Shown: positions 8,667-17,814 of the stretch, one piece after another
How positions within the stretch are numbered: position 1 is the first letter of the stretch
How the letters are laid out: each line of letters opens with the position of its first letter
Assembly (NCBI GenBank): GCA_946557105.1
Contig: CAMNSZ010000001.1
Location: forward strand, 62,001-126,000
Source: an uncultured Lachnospiraceae bacterium
GTDB taxonomy: Bacteria > Bacillota > Clostridia > Lachnospirales > Lachnospiraceae
DNA length: 64,000 nt
Direction of reading: 5' to 3'
Position numbers and translations under genes: made by a program
Notes under the pieces: model-generated
The model's database searches: none
What the model saw: the letters and a program-made list of their open reading frames with translations, nothing else
What the model was told of the DNA's origin: nothing

Positions 8667-10733
8667 TTACCCGTTTATTTTTAAGGAAAAATCACTTCTG
8701 TCCAGCGAAAAATTGGGATTGTAATAAGGGTCCCCCTTTTCCAATAACGCCTTCCACTTCTCCCTGAATCTGGCGGACTCACGGTTATAGCGTTCCGCCT
8801 TCTCTCCGCTGTCATCCAAGCCTCTGGAGGCGGACTCATAGTGATAAAGCTCACAAAACGGGGTAAATACATTTAAGAGCTGTTTTTCACGCAGCTTCAG
8901 ACAAAAATCCACATCATTCAGAGAGACGGCAAAGCCCTCGTCCAAGCCTCCCACCTCGTCATAGAGGCTCTTCTTTACCATCAGGCAGGCGCCTGTCACT
9001 GCGCTCACATTCTGGGCATAGCAAAGCCTGCCCATATAGCCGAGATTTTGACGCGGCTGCTTATAATGGCTATGGCCTGCCGTCCTGTGCGCGCCGAGCC
9101 CGATTACCACACCAGCATGCTGAATGGTCTTGTCCGCATAGTAAAGCTTGGCGCCTACCGCTCCCACATCCTTTCGCTGGGCATACATAAGGAGCTCCTC
9201 CAACCAGTTGACGGTAATAACCTCCGTGTCATTGTTGAGCAGCAAAATATATTCTCCCGAGGCATAAGACACGCCCAGATTGTTTACCGCAGAATAATTA
9301 AATTCTCCCAGATAGGTAACAATGGCCGCCTTACCGGCTCCGACGCCCTCTCCCATGCTCCTAAGAATACCCCCGTCATGCTCCTTAGTCCGTGCGCCGC
9401 ACGACGCCTGTCCGGATTTAACCATAGCCTCATAAGGCATTCCGAGCAGCTTGTCGTAATAATCTTTAATTTCCTTTGTAGTACTGTTATTTTCCACAAT
9501 AATTATCTCATAATTATCATAAGTGGACTTCTCCAAAATAGAAGAGACGCACCGCTGTAAATCGGAGGCATGGTCCTTATTTGCAATCACAATAGATACC
9601 TTGGGCGTGCCCGTTATATTATATCGTATACGGAAAATCGTCTCAAAGGCACGGGTTCCCGTAATCTGAAAGTGCTCGAAGCCGTGCTTTTTCAAGTGCT
9701 CCGCCACCGCGCCCTTGGCGGCGGCAATGGCGTACGGCTTTGCCTCGATACCTGAGGCCACGCTGCCCGCATGGCTCCTCCAGTAATACATCAGCCTTGG
9801 AATATGCACAATTTTTTTGGCATTGTCCGTCAGCCGCAGAATCATATCATGGTCCTGACTTCCATCAAACTTAGGTCTGAACAGCTCGTCCCCGTCAAGC
9901 AGGCATCTGGCAAACACGCTGAAATGGCAAATATAATTGTTGGCCCGCAGATTATCCGGCGCATAGTCAGGCTTAAAATGCATAGTAAGCATTTTATTGA
10001 TATCGCCGCTCTTAAAGGTTGTCTCATCACAATACAGATAATCCGCTCCCTGCTCGTTAATCGCCTTAACATATTCATACAAAACGGACGGATGCAGCAC
10101 ATCGTCATGGTCAAACAAGCCGATATATTCCCCTGTGGCAAAGCTAAGGCATGCATTGGTATTGCCCGCTATTCCCTCATTTCTTTCAAGTTTTCTGTAG
10201 ACAATACGGCTATTCGACCGACTTTCATATTCCCCGCAGATTTCCCCTACATAAGCATGCTCCGTATCGGAACCGTCCGCCAGACAAAGCTCCCAGTTTT
10301 CGTAAGTCTGGTTCATTACGGAATCTAACATTTCCGTCAAAAATTCCCTTGGCGTATTATAAAGGGGAACCAAAATACTGATTTTTACCATTCGGGGAAA
10401 TCTTTCGGCACGCTCATAAGCCGCCTGTTCGGGCGTGGGAAAGCTCTCCGTGCCGAACTGCTTCATAGCCTCCTTCTCCCGTTTCTTGTATGCCACCTTG
10501 GAACACACGCCCCTTACGCCGCCGCAGTTGGATAATCTGTCCTTTTGGCGGATAGCCCAATGCATTGCATTTCTTGCCGGTTTACTTATTCTCCAGAGAG
10601 GATTATTTTTTATACGGTCAAGCTTCCATGTAAGCTCCTCGTTTTTCGCCTCCAGCTCTGCAACTCTGGACGCCAAATCCGCACATTTCAGATGCTCCTT
10701 CTCATAAGCGTTCCTATATTCCAAATCCGACAT
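8667..10733 (-). CDS. Bifunctional GT2 glycosyltransferase with N-terminal coiled coil
   Basis: About 688 residues. The first 45 or so form a heptad-rich coiled coil (HLKCADLASRVAELEAKNEE) followed by the PLWRISKPAR motif often seen in polysaccharide GTs. Two GT2 domains follow: the first with KISILVPLYNTP and LFDHDDVLHP, the second with KVSIVIANKDH, IIIVENNST and LLNNDTEVIT, ending in a WbbL-like acceptor half (LNDVDFCLKLR). It probably adds two sugars to the chain inside the cell. The ATG at 10733 has GAGAGG 5 bases upstream; the open frame extends 27 codons further without a site. Its paralogue at 2607-4022 has lost half of the second domain. Confidence 0.9.
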   Translation of the reverse strand: MSDLEYRNAYEKEHLKCADLASRVAELEAKNEELTWKLDRIKNNPLWRISKPARNAMHWAIRQKDRLSNCGGVRGVCSKVAYKKREKEAMKQFGTESFPTPEQAAYERAERFPRMVKISILVPLYNTPREFLTEMLDSVMNQTYENWELCLADGSDTEHAYVGEICGEYESRSNSRIVYRKLERNEGIAGNTNACLSFATGEYIGLFDHDDVLHPSVLYEYVKAINEQGADYLYCDETTFKSGDINKMLTMHFKPDYAPDNLRANNYICHFSVFARCLLDGDELFRPKFDGSQDHDMILRLTDNAKKIVHIPRLMYYWRSHAGSVASGIEAKPYAIAAAKGAVAEHLKKHGFEHFQITGTRAFETIFRIRYNITGTPKVSIVIANKDHASDLQRCVSSILEKSTYDNYEIIIVENNSTTKEIKDYYDKLLGMPYEAMVKSGQASCGARTKEHDGGILRSMGEGVGAGKAAIVTYLGEFNYSAVNNLGVSYASGEYILLLNNDTEVITVNWLEELLMYAQRKDVGAVGAKLYYADKTIQHAGVVIGLGAHRTAGHSHYKQPRQNLGYMGRLCYAQNVSAVTGACLMVKKSLYDEVGGLDEGFAVSLNDVDFCLKLREKQLLNVFTPFCELYHYESASRGLDDSGEKAERYNRESARFREKWKALLEKGDPYYNPNFSLDRSDFSLKING

Positions 10734-10810
10734 ATAAACCTCTCTTCCATGCGCCTGATTATCCGGCTGTGCCGGAGACAGACACCGTTTTTTCTTTGAT
10801 TGCAGCCTAA

Positions 10811-11098
10811 TCACTGACGCTCTGTTACCGTGACATATATGGTATCTCCCGGCTGCTTACCCGCTTTTTTGCGTATATCCTTACGCAGACCGATAATATA
10901 GCACACCTCTCCCTTTTCGTTTCTGATCCCCATATTCACAATACTTCCGTCATAAGGTATCCCGTCAAACGTAACGTGAACCTTAACCCTGCGCCTGCCG
11001 AATTCCTTTTCAATATCATACGGGAAGACAACATACGCACCGTCAATATCGGGCACCTTACAAATCTCAGCATAAAATTCGTACTTTTTTTCGTTCAT
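10811..11098 (-). CDS. DUF1905 family small protein
   Basis: A 95-residue protein resembling DUF1905, a small beta-barrel-like domain with the ending seen here (IGLRKDIRKKAGKQPGDTIYVTV). There is no signal peptide or membrane helix. GGGAG lies 7 bases before the ATG. DUF1905 proteins occur widely in bacteria with no firm biochemical role. This one is translated between the methyltransferase-kinase and a GT2 in a polysaccharide operon, which is not a usual setting. It may have been captured incidentally or may tune the operon; neither can be told from sequence. Confidence 0.7.
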   Translation of the reverse strand: MNEKKYEFYAEICKVPDIDGAYVVFPYDIEKEFGRRRVKVHVTFDGIPYDGSIVNMGIRNEKGEVCYIIGLRKDIRKKAGKQPGDTIYVTVTERQ

Positions 11099-11134
11099 TT
11101 TATAACTCCCGAAGCGCTAATCATCCTTTAACGG

Positions 11135-13309
11135 TTAAATCAGTTTTTTCACCGCCCCGCTCATATCCTGCGCAATCCTTAGGGGAACCCTCACAATCTC
11201 CATGCGTGCATACAAAATATTCTTTGCCTGTCTGGGCAGCTCCTCCATATTGACGTTGATATTCGGGTCCGCGGTAGGAAATACCATGCTTGGCTGATAA
11301 ACTGCTTTCTCCTTGTCCGCAGGCTTTACAAGCCTGCCGTTTGTCAAAAGCACCTTCTTTTTTTCCAAGGGCACTCTCTCTCCGTTTAAGGTCATTTCCA
11401 GAATTTTTACCATACAGGAATCCATCGCCGGGTCAATGCGCAGCATTTTCACGTTTTCATCGACGGTAAGCTCAAGCTCAATATAATTGTCTCCCTGATA
11501 TGCCTCTCTGACAAAATAAGACTGCTCCTCGCAACAGCCCGCGCCGGTGTCCTCATATATCTGTACCCTGTTTACATTGCCGGAATCCTGATATTTATCA
11601 ATCCAATCCTGAGGAACCATAAGCCTGCAGCCGATTAAATCACGCATCTGTGCCATGGACGTTCTCTTTCCCCTGATAAAATTCTGGAAGTCCTTTTCCT
11701 GCTCCCAAAGCTTCTCCGACTCCGACTCGGTTATTCCAAGCTCCATCAGCACCCAGTCAAAGGGAAGCTTATTGCGCTTTTCATCCTCGTATAAATAATA
11801 ATAAACCGCTCTGAAGGCAAGCTCGTTGGTAGGAATAGGCTTCCCAAAGGTCCACTCATAATCAATGACCGTCCAAGTGTCGTCCTTTACCAAAATATTG
11901 GTAAATATCATGTCAAAATCGGCGACCGGATAATCGCTGTTATAGTCAATTCTCTCCACAAACTCCTTAAAGCATTCCTGAAAGCCCTGCAAATCATCCT
12001 TATTCAAAAAAGTGTCAAACTTCTCCACAAGAGGAGTTCCTTCCACAAATTCAAACTGGGCGTAAACCTCTTCTTCCTGCTCCACCAGACGGCACTTATT
12101 GATTTCCAGACGGCTGCCTTCATATTTCCTGACAAGATTTTCATAGGCGAGCGCCATGCCCCTGACATGCTCCTTTGCCGCTTCCCCCAAGGGGTACTTA
12201 CGCACAAACGCCTCCCCCTTGCTTGTCCTGCAAATCTCTGTTTTAATAGCATATTCCGGCGAACGGTCATTGGAATACTTAGCGTATTTCACATCAAAAC
12301 CGCTTCCGATGACTGCCACATAAGAATTTGCGAACACCGGAAACAAACCGTCCTCCAAAAGACCGTCATAGGCGTTCTTCTCATCAAACAAAACCATTCT
12401 GTCACGGTCAAAGTTCCTCATATTGTCGCATAGCTCGCCCTTTCCCGGCAAGTAGTCGTCGCTGTACAGAGTCGTCATAAATTTATAATCCGGATAGGGA
12501 TAATAAAAATGACATTCCTCCACGCCACAGCTTCCGAAAATGCGCTCCAAGCCTTTTCGGCTGAAGGTACGCACTCCTCCGCCGTCGGCATAATTTTCAA
12601 TACCGCTAAAATACGTTCCCAGATGATCCTCCCTGCAGCCCGCAAAATATTTAAGCCCATATTTATTTTCTATGGCAATAATCAGCCTGCCGCTCTCCTT
12701 CATATGCGGCAGCAGAATTTTCAGGAAGTCCTCAAAGGGTGTGTTCCCTCCAATATAGCTTTGTCCGTATTCAAATACTCCGATAAGGCAGATATAGTCA
12801 AAGTCCGTGGGAAGCTTTGGCTCAATATCCTTAAAATTGCCCACATGGATAGTGATATTATCGCATTCACTATGCCGGTAGGCGTTAATCATGCTGCGCC
12901 TTTTAGAGAGTTCCACACAGGTAACGCTGCCCGCCTTTCTCGAAAGAGCGCCTGTAATGGCGCCGCAGCCGCTTCCCACCTCAAGCACCTTTGCATCCTT
13001 ATCCATGGGAATCCACTCGACAATATTTTCCCTCAAAGGGGATAAATGATAGAGAATGGGCCAGTTTTTCTTCTCGCCTATTACCCTTTCATACTCCACG
13101 GGGGACAAATCCTTCACAATGTCGAGAAGCTCGGATTCCACCGCGCCGTCGCTGTAAAAATCCTTACCCGGATATTTACTGCAGTCAAGCGCCACCTTAC
13201 CGATATATTCCACGGCTTTTGCTTCCTCCTTGCCCTGCTTTGTTCTATTATTATCTTCTGTTCCCACAGTCCGTTTTTCTTCTCTTTCGGCAATAACCTT
13301 ATTTTCCAT
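11135..13309 (-). CDS. Methyltransferase-kinase fusion, WbdD-like chain terminator candidate
   Basis: 724 residues in three parts. Residues about 100-300 are a class I SAM methyltransferase (motif I VLEVGSGCGAITG, then VTCVELS). Residues about 330-560 look like an aminoglycoside-phosphotransferase/kinase fold: a lysine in VRKYPL (about 371), hinge-like FEFVEGTPL, catalytic-loop-like DFDMIFTNILV (D464, N471) and metal-site-like VIDYEW (D483). The last 160 residues look beta-rich. Methyltransferase plus kinase, 19 bases downstream of an ABC-exporter ATPase with a carbohydrate-binding tail, is the layout of WbdD, which caps O-antigen chains of E. coli O8/O9a. The extended coiled coil of WbdD is not seen. 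Domain calls are good; the capping role is inference. Confidence 0.72.
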   Translation of the reverse strand: MENKVIAEREEKRTVGTEDNNRTKQGKEEAKAVEYIGKVALDCSKYPGKDFYSDGAVESELLDIVKDLSPVEYERVIGEKKNWPILYHLSPLRENIVEWIPMDKDAKVLEVGSGCGAITGALSRKAGSVTCVELSKRRSMINAYRHSECDNITIHVGNFKDIEPKLPTDFDYICLIGVFEYGQSYIGGNTPFEDFLKILLPHMKESGRLIIAIENKYGLKYFAGCREDHLGTYFSGIENYADGGGVRTFSRKGLERIFGSCGVEECHFYYPYPDYKFMTTLYSDDYLPGKGELCDNMRNFDRDRMVLFDEKNAYDGLLEDGLFPVFANSYVAVIGSGFDVKYAKYSNDRSPEYAIKTEICRTSKGEAFVRKYPLGEAAKEHVRGMALAYENLVRKYEGSRLEINKCRLVEQEEEVYAQFEFVEGTPLVEKFDTFLNKDDLQGFQECFKEFVERIDYNSDYPVADFDMIFTNILVKDDTWTVIDYEWTFGKPIPTNELAFRAVYYYLYEDEKRNKLPFDWVLMELGITESESEKLWEQEKDFQNFIRGKRTSMAQMRDLIGCRLMVPQDWIDKYQDSGNVNRVQIYEDTGAGCCEEQSYFVREAYQGDNYIELELTVDENVKMLRIDPAMDSCMVKILEMTLNGERVPLEKKKVLLTNGRLVKPADKEKAVYQPSMVFPTADPNINVNMEELPRQAKNILYARMEIVRVPLRIAQDMSGAVKKLI

Positions 13310-13328
13310 ATGCTAATCCCCATACCCG

Positions 13329-14624
13329 CTAATTTTCCGCATCCCTTACCAGCACTTCAGACTCCATGTCATAAAAACCCACTGTATTTTTATCCGATAC
13401 CACGGTAATATTCATCACATCGTACAGCCTGTGATAAACCTCAAAGGTATCTCCTCTGTAGCCCGTAACCCCAAGGGAAATCAGATACTCCCCTCCCTGC
13501 AGGGTCATCCTCTGTCTAAAAGTAATATCCTTTACCTGCCCCGGCTCACCACTGTCCAGAAACGCCTTTTCTATCATGGAGTTGGTACCGGTAATCTCCG
13601 TACCTTGTACATTTTTTATGGAAAAGGCAAAAATCGGCTCCGGAATATGCTCCGAAAATTTTACCCGCATATGCATGGTAAACTCACTGCCCTTAAGCAC
13701 TGCCATAGTAGGTAAATCCCTGTCGTCCGTCAAATGGTATTCTACAATCTGCGCCTGCATATTGCCATATTCCTGCGCATCAGGGTTGTATCCGGCTTCA
13801 TGCTTACCGGCCATGCCTTCTGTTGCTTGAGCTTTGCCGTCTTCCAAGGATTCGCCATGTGTGCCGTCGGCGTGCAGCTCATACTGCCCCACAAGAACCC
13901 GTTTGTAGGCGTCTATCATCTCCTTAGGGCTTCCCTCGCCCAGAAGCTCCCCCTGATTTAGCAGAAATACCCTGTCGCAATACTTGCTGATACTGTTTAA
14001 GTCATGGCTGACAAATACAATAGTCTTTCCCATTTCCTTGAATTCTTCAAATTTATGATAGCATTTCGCCTGAAAAAACACATCTCCTACGGACAACGCC
14101 TCATCCACAATAAGAATTTCCGGCTCTATATTAATTGCCACCGCAAAGGCAAGACGCACAAACATACCGCTGGAATAAGTTTTTACCGGCTGATATACAT
14201 AGTCTCCAATGTCCGCAAACTCTAAAATAGAAGGAAGCTTCGCGTCGATTTCCTTCTCCGAAAAACCCATCATTGTTCCATTTAAATAAATATTTTCGAT
14301 TCCGTTGTACTCCTGATTAAAACCTGCTCCCAGCTCCAAAAGCGCGGAAATCCTCCCGTTTACATGCACTTCACCGGAGGTAGGGTTCAGCACTCCGGTA
14401 ATAATCTTCAATATGGTCGACTTACCGGAGCCGTTTGTTCCGATAATGCCCACAGTCTCCCCCCTGTATATATTCAGGGTTACGTCGCTCAGGGCATAAT
14501 GCAGCTTATATACCTTCCTGCCAATGCCAAAGGCCTCCTTCATCCTGTCTCTGAGCCTGTCATACAGCTTATATACCTTGTTTACGTTTTTAACCTCAAT
14601 GGCTATCTGCCTAGTTTCTTCCAT
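13329..14624 (-). CDS. wzt: Polysaccharide ABC exporter ATPase with C-terminal carbohydrate-binding domain (Wzt type)
   Basis: About 431 residues. The ATPase half has Walker A GTNGSGKST (about 62-70), the degenerate signature YSSGMFVRLAFA typical of Wzt/TagH/RfbE, Walker B ILIVDEALSVGD and the switch histidine in VSHD. After a low-complexity linker (about 250-285) a beta-sandwich of about 145 residues ends EVYHRLYDVMNITV and VGFYDMESEV, the pattern of the Wzt C-terminal domain that recognises the capped chain end. The ATG at 14624 has GGAGG 6 bases upstream. It lies 40 bases downstream of the permease. It powers export of a lipid-linked polymer completed in the cytoplasm. Confidence 0.92.
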   Translation of the reverse strand: MEETRQIAIEVKNVNKVYKLYDRLRDRMKEAFGIGRKVYKLHYALSDVTLNIYRGETVGIIGTNGSGKSTILKIITGVLNPTSGEVHVNGRISALLELGAGFNQEYNGIENIYLNGTMMGFSEKEIDAKLPSILEFADIGDYVYQPVKTYSSGMFVRLAFAVAINIEPEILIVDEALSVGDVFFQAKCYHKFEEFKEMGKTIVFVSHDLNSISKYCDRVFLLNQGELLGEGSPKEMIDAYKRVLVGQYELHADGTHGESLEDGKAQATEGMAGKHEAGYNPDAQEYGNMQAQIVEYHLTDDRDLPTMAVLKGSEFTMHMRVKFSEHIPEPIFAFSIKNVQGTEITGTNSMIEKAFLDSGEPGQVKDITFRQRMTLQGGEYLISLGVTGYRGDTFEVYHRLYDVMNITVVSDKNTVGFYDMESEVLVRDAEN

Positions 14625-14664
14625 AGAAATCCTCCATGCCGGTGAGTCATCAATCTTACCTTCC

Positions 14665-15639
14665 CTACAGCACGTCCGCAAAGTGTACCTTTAAGCGTTT
14701 AAACACCAACGCTCCCAGACCAAACAACACTACCGTTACAATCCAGAAATACATGGTGGAAAAAAAATCCCAAAAGAACCACTCATGTCCGTAAATAGCG
14801 CTTCTGTATCCGTTCACGATATACACCATGGGATTTAATTTCAAAACCATTACCCACTTGGCATTTACGGTGTTTATATCCCACAAAACGGGCGTCGCCC
14901 AAATGCCAATCTGCAAAACAATATTAATAATCTGAGACAAGTCCTTAAAAAACACCACAATGGCGCATGTCATGTAGCTGAGCGCCAGCACAAAAATAAA
15001 CAGACACGCGCTGTAATAAAAAATCTGCAGGGTATAAACGCTGGGATAATAGCCGTAAATTGCCGCCACCACCAATAACACCAATACAAAAAAACCATGG
15101 ATAAAGGTTGCCGCAATAACCTTGATAATGGGAAGAATACTGATTTTAAAGACTACCTTTTTCACCAGATAATCGTATTCCCTAAGAGCGTTGGTTCCGT
15201 TGTTCCACGCCTCATTAAAGAAAAACCACGGCACAAGCCCCGCCGTCAAAAACAACACAAAGGGCGCCTCATCCGTGCGGGAAGCCCCCGGCATTATGAT
15301 TTCAAACACTACATAATACATTGCCACCGTAACCACGGGCTGCACCATAGCCCAGACCGCCCCCATATAAGAGCCCGCATACCGTTTCTTAAAGTCGTTT
15401 TTTGCCAGCTTCCAGATGAGATGTCGGTTCTGAAACAATTCTACCGGAAGCCCCGTAAATTTTTCGTACCACCTTGCAAAAATAATGCAGGATGCAAAAA
15501 TCACCGCACAGGATATTAACTTTTTAAGAAGCTCCTCCTGCGGGTCGGCGCCCGGATTATTATGTATAATAATAATCACAGCCATTATCAGGCCGACAAG
15601 TGTAAAAATTGTAATTCCGCCTTTTTTGCTTATTCTCAT
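14665..15639 (-). CDS. wzm: Polysaccharide ABC exporter permease (Wzm type)
   Basis: About 324 residues. The ABC-2 permease core starts near residue 75 with LIWKLAKNDFKKRYAGSYMGAVWAMVQP, the conserved amphipathic segment and first helix, and ends with the usual last helices and KRLKVHFADVL. Unlike a standard Wzm/TagG of roughly 260 residues, it carries an extra N-terminal pair of helices (ITIFTLVGLIMAVIIIIH and LISCAVIFASCIIFARWY). Start ATG at 15639 is chosen over an upstream TTG without a site; AAAGGA lies about 11 bases ahead. Partner of the Wzt downstream. Confidence 0.9.
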   Translation of the reverse strand: MRISKKGGITIFTLVGLIMAVIIIIHNNPGADPQEELLKKLISCAVIFASCIIFARWYEKFTGLPVELFQNRHLIWKLAKNDFKKRYAGSYMGAVWAMVQPVVTVAMYYVVFEIIMPGASRTDEAPFVLFLTAGLVPWFFFNEAWNNGTNALREYDYLVKKVVFKISILPIIKVIAATFIHGFFVLVLLVVAAIYGYYPSVYTLQIFYYSACLFIFVLALSYMTCAIVVFFKDLSQIINIVLQIGIWATPVLWDINTVNAKWVMVLKLNPMVYIVNGYRSAIYGHEWFFWDFFSTMYFWIVTVVLFGLGALVFKRLKVHFADVL

Positions 15640-15695
15640 GTTTACTTTGTTCCTTTCGCTTTGCTCAGAGTACAAAACGCCATCAAAAATCGGTT

Positions 15696-17192
15696 TTAGG
15701 GTCTGCAGCTTACGGATTCTTTCCCGTAAAAGCTTGCAATCGCCTCATTTGCCTCAAATTCCGGGTCCTCCCACAAATCTCCCGTGCACAATATCCACGG
15801 CCTGTAGACATAGGGTTTTAGCACCACGTCTTTTTCGTCTCCGTTTAAAAGCTCCACTCTCTGAAGATACTCCTGATAAAAATTATTCGCCTCTCCCGTG
15901 TGCACATAACGGTACGCCGTATAAGAGGAAAAGCTTCCCTCCTTCTTGGGTTCTATCCAAAACACAAGCAGCATAACCATCCCCATAATCGGATAAAACC
16001 ACCATCTGCATTTCCCATCGGGAACGGCTCTTCCCTTTTTCTTCAGATATTGGCAGAGCCAGCCAAGTAAATAAATTTCATTGATAACCAACAAAAGCTG
16101 ATAGGTTATTTTCACTGCGTTTAAGGTCCTGCCTAGGCCGGCAACCCCCATGGAATAAAGGCTGGGCGTAAAGCCCGAAGCATATAAGCATACCGACCAC
16201 AGAAACACTGCCAAAGGATATCTAAAACGGAAATCCGTCCTTTGCACCATCTGCCAAATAACGGGAACAAGCAGCGCAAGCACCGGAATCGTCATCAAGC
16301 CGGTAAATCTTCCAAGATGCTTAAATGCCTCTGCAAAGGACTGTATAATCGCCGGAAACCAATCCAGCCCGCTCCCCAAAAAATGAGCCATTCTCACATT
16401 ATTGCCGGGCGCCGATACGTTTTTATAAAACGCAGCCACATAAACCACAAGCGACGGTATCAACAAAACAGCCCTTTTATTACGACATATAAGGGCAACT
16501 GCCAGTATAGTGCATGCCGCTAAAAGCCCCTGCAATATGGTGACATAATTGCCGCCTCCCGTAATAAACGCCCCCAATATGCTTATTATTGCCAAAAACA
16601 ATGCTGCCAATCTGCTTTTTACCCGAAGCAGCTTAATAAACGCCGCCGTAAAAAGCATGGCAAAGGAATGCATTCCCACATAGTGCACTCCTGCATTATA
16701 CCAATAAAATCCGGCCTGAGGAGTATGTATCAGCACAAACAGCATCGCGGTGGTTATTGCCTGAATAACGATACAGGAATATTTATCCCCCCCAAACACG
16801 TCTCTTACAAGAACTCCTACGAAAACAAAGGCTGCCGCCAAAAATATTGTCAAAAGGAACAGCGCGCCCCAAAAATACTGATCATCACCCCAGACTGCAG
16901 GCATAAGCGACATTAAAAACGTAGAGGAAAAGGTTCCCTGCCATGCATACCACTGTGTCTTGGCGCAATACAACGCACCCTGCAGCGCACTATAAAGACT
17001 TCTTTCCTGAACCAAAAAGTTCTTGGTAAAAAGTCCCATAATATAATCGTCATACCAGGGCGCCGTATAGAATGCTATCCGGTACAAGGGCGCCAATAGC
17101 AAAACCAATAACGACACGGCTCCTGCCGCCACAATTTTTGTATCAGGCTTCCAGAGCAAAAAGCTGTGCATATGCTTTCTCCAATTCCGCAT
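15696..17192 (-). CDS. Polytopic GT-C-like membrane protein (DUF6056-like)
   Basis: About 498 residues with roughly ten membrane helices. The first extracytoplasmic loop has PWYDDYIMGLF, an acidic pair just after helix 1 that is the usual place for the catalytic acid of GT-C glycosyltransferases. The overall look matches the DUF6056 family; the name is from memory of the pattern and not certain. It starts 8 bases after the rfbC stop, with GGGAGG upstream of the ATG at 17192, so it is part of the exporter operon. Likely role: adding a sugar from a lipid-phosphate donor outside the cell. Confidence 0.6.
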   Translation of the reverse strand: MRNWRKHMHSFLLWKPDTKIVAAGAVSLLVLLLAPLYRIAFYTAPWYDDYIMGLFTKNFLVQERSLYSALQGALYCAKTQWYAWQGTFSSTFLMSLMPAVWGDDQYFWGALFLLTIFLAAAFVFVGVLVRDVFGGDKYSCIVIQAITTAMLFVLIHTPQAGFYWYNAGVHYVGMHSFAMLFTAAFIKLLRVKSRLAALFLAIISILGAFITGGGNYVTILQGLLAACTILAVALICRNKRAVLLIPSLVVYVAAFYKNVSAPGNNVRMAHFLGSGLDWFPAIIQSFAEAFKHLGRFTGLMTIPVLALLVPVIWQMVQRTDFRFRYPLAVFLWSVCLYASGFTPSLYSMGVAGLGRTLNAVKITYQLLLVINEIYLLGWLCQYLKKKGRAVPDGKCRWWFYPIMGMVMLLVFWIEPKKEGSFSSYTAYRYVHTGEANNFYQEYLQRVELLNGDEKDVVLKPYVYRPWILCTGDLWEDPEFEANEAIASFYGKESVSCRP

Positions 17193-17199
17193 AACGCCT

Positions 17200-17766
17200 C
17201 TACCTCCCAAGAGAATTTTTCTTATATTGGGCAATACCCTCCCATTTGGTATCCCTTTCGGCCATAATCAGTTCCATTCCCTCCGGAATCGGCCATTCCA
17301 CTCCGATATCGGGATCATTATATATCAGCCCCCCCTGATCGTTGGGATAATAAAACTCCGTGCATTTATAACAAAACTCCGCATAATCGGACAGCACTAA
17401 AAAACCATGCGCAAAATTCTTCGGTACAAAAAACTGCTTTTTATTCTCCTCAGAGAGCAGCACTCCATACCATTTACCGAAGGTCTCCGAACCCTCCCGC
17501 AGGTCTACCGCAACATCGAACACCTCGCCCCTTATAACCCGGACCAGCTTGTCCTGCGGAAATTCCTTTTGAAAATGCAGCCCTCTTAACACGCCCTTTT
17601 TGGACGCGGACTGGTTATCCTGTACAAATATCTGGGGAATACCCGCCTCCTTATAATCATTATAATTATAGGTCTCACAAAAATATCCTCTGGCGTCTCC
17701 CAACACTGTAGGCGTAATAATCTTAAGACCCTCTATATCACATGTTTCCACCGTTATCTTTCCCAT
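17200..17766 (-). CDS. rfbC: dTDP-4-dehydrorhamnose 3,5-epimerase
   Basis: Epimerises dTDP-4-keto-6-deoxyglucose at C3 and C5 in dTDP-L-rhamnose synthesis. The cupin signatures are present: RGLHFQ with the catalytic histidine, VAVDLREGSETFGKWYGV, KQFFVPKNFAHGF and the aromatic EFCYKCTEFYYP. The length of about 188 is normal. ATG at 17766 follows AAGGAAG with an 8-base gap; an upstream GTG is less well placed. The final reductase gene rfbD is not in this window, so rhamnose synthesis would need it from elsewhere. Confidence 0.95.
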   Translation of the reverse strand: MGKITVETCDIEGLKIITPTVLGDARGYFCETYNYNDYKEAGIPQIFVQDNQSASKKGVLRGLHFQKEFPQDKLVRVIRGEVFDVAVDLREGSETFGKWYGVLLSEENKKQFFVPKNFAHGFLVLSDYAEFCYKCTEFYYPNDQGGLIYNDPDIGVEWPIPEGMELIMAERDTKWEGIAQYKKNSLGR

Positions 17767-17814
17767 ACCGTTTTCTTCCTTTCCGCTCACGACTATCCGG
17801 CCGCTGCCTGATTC

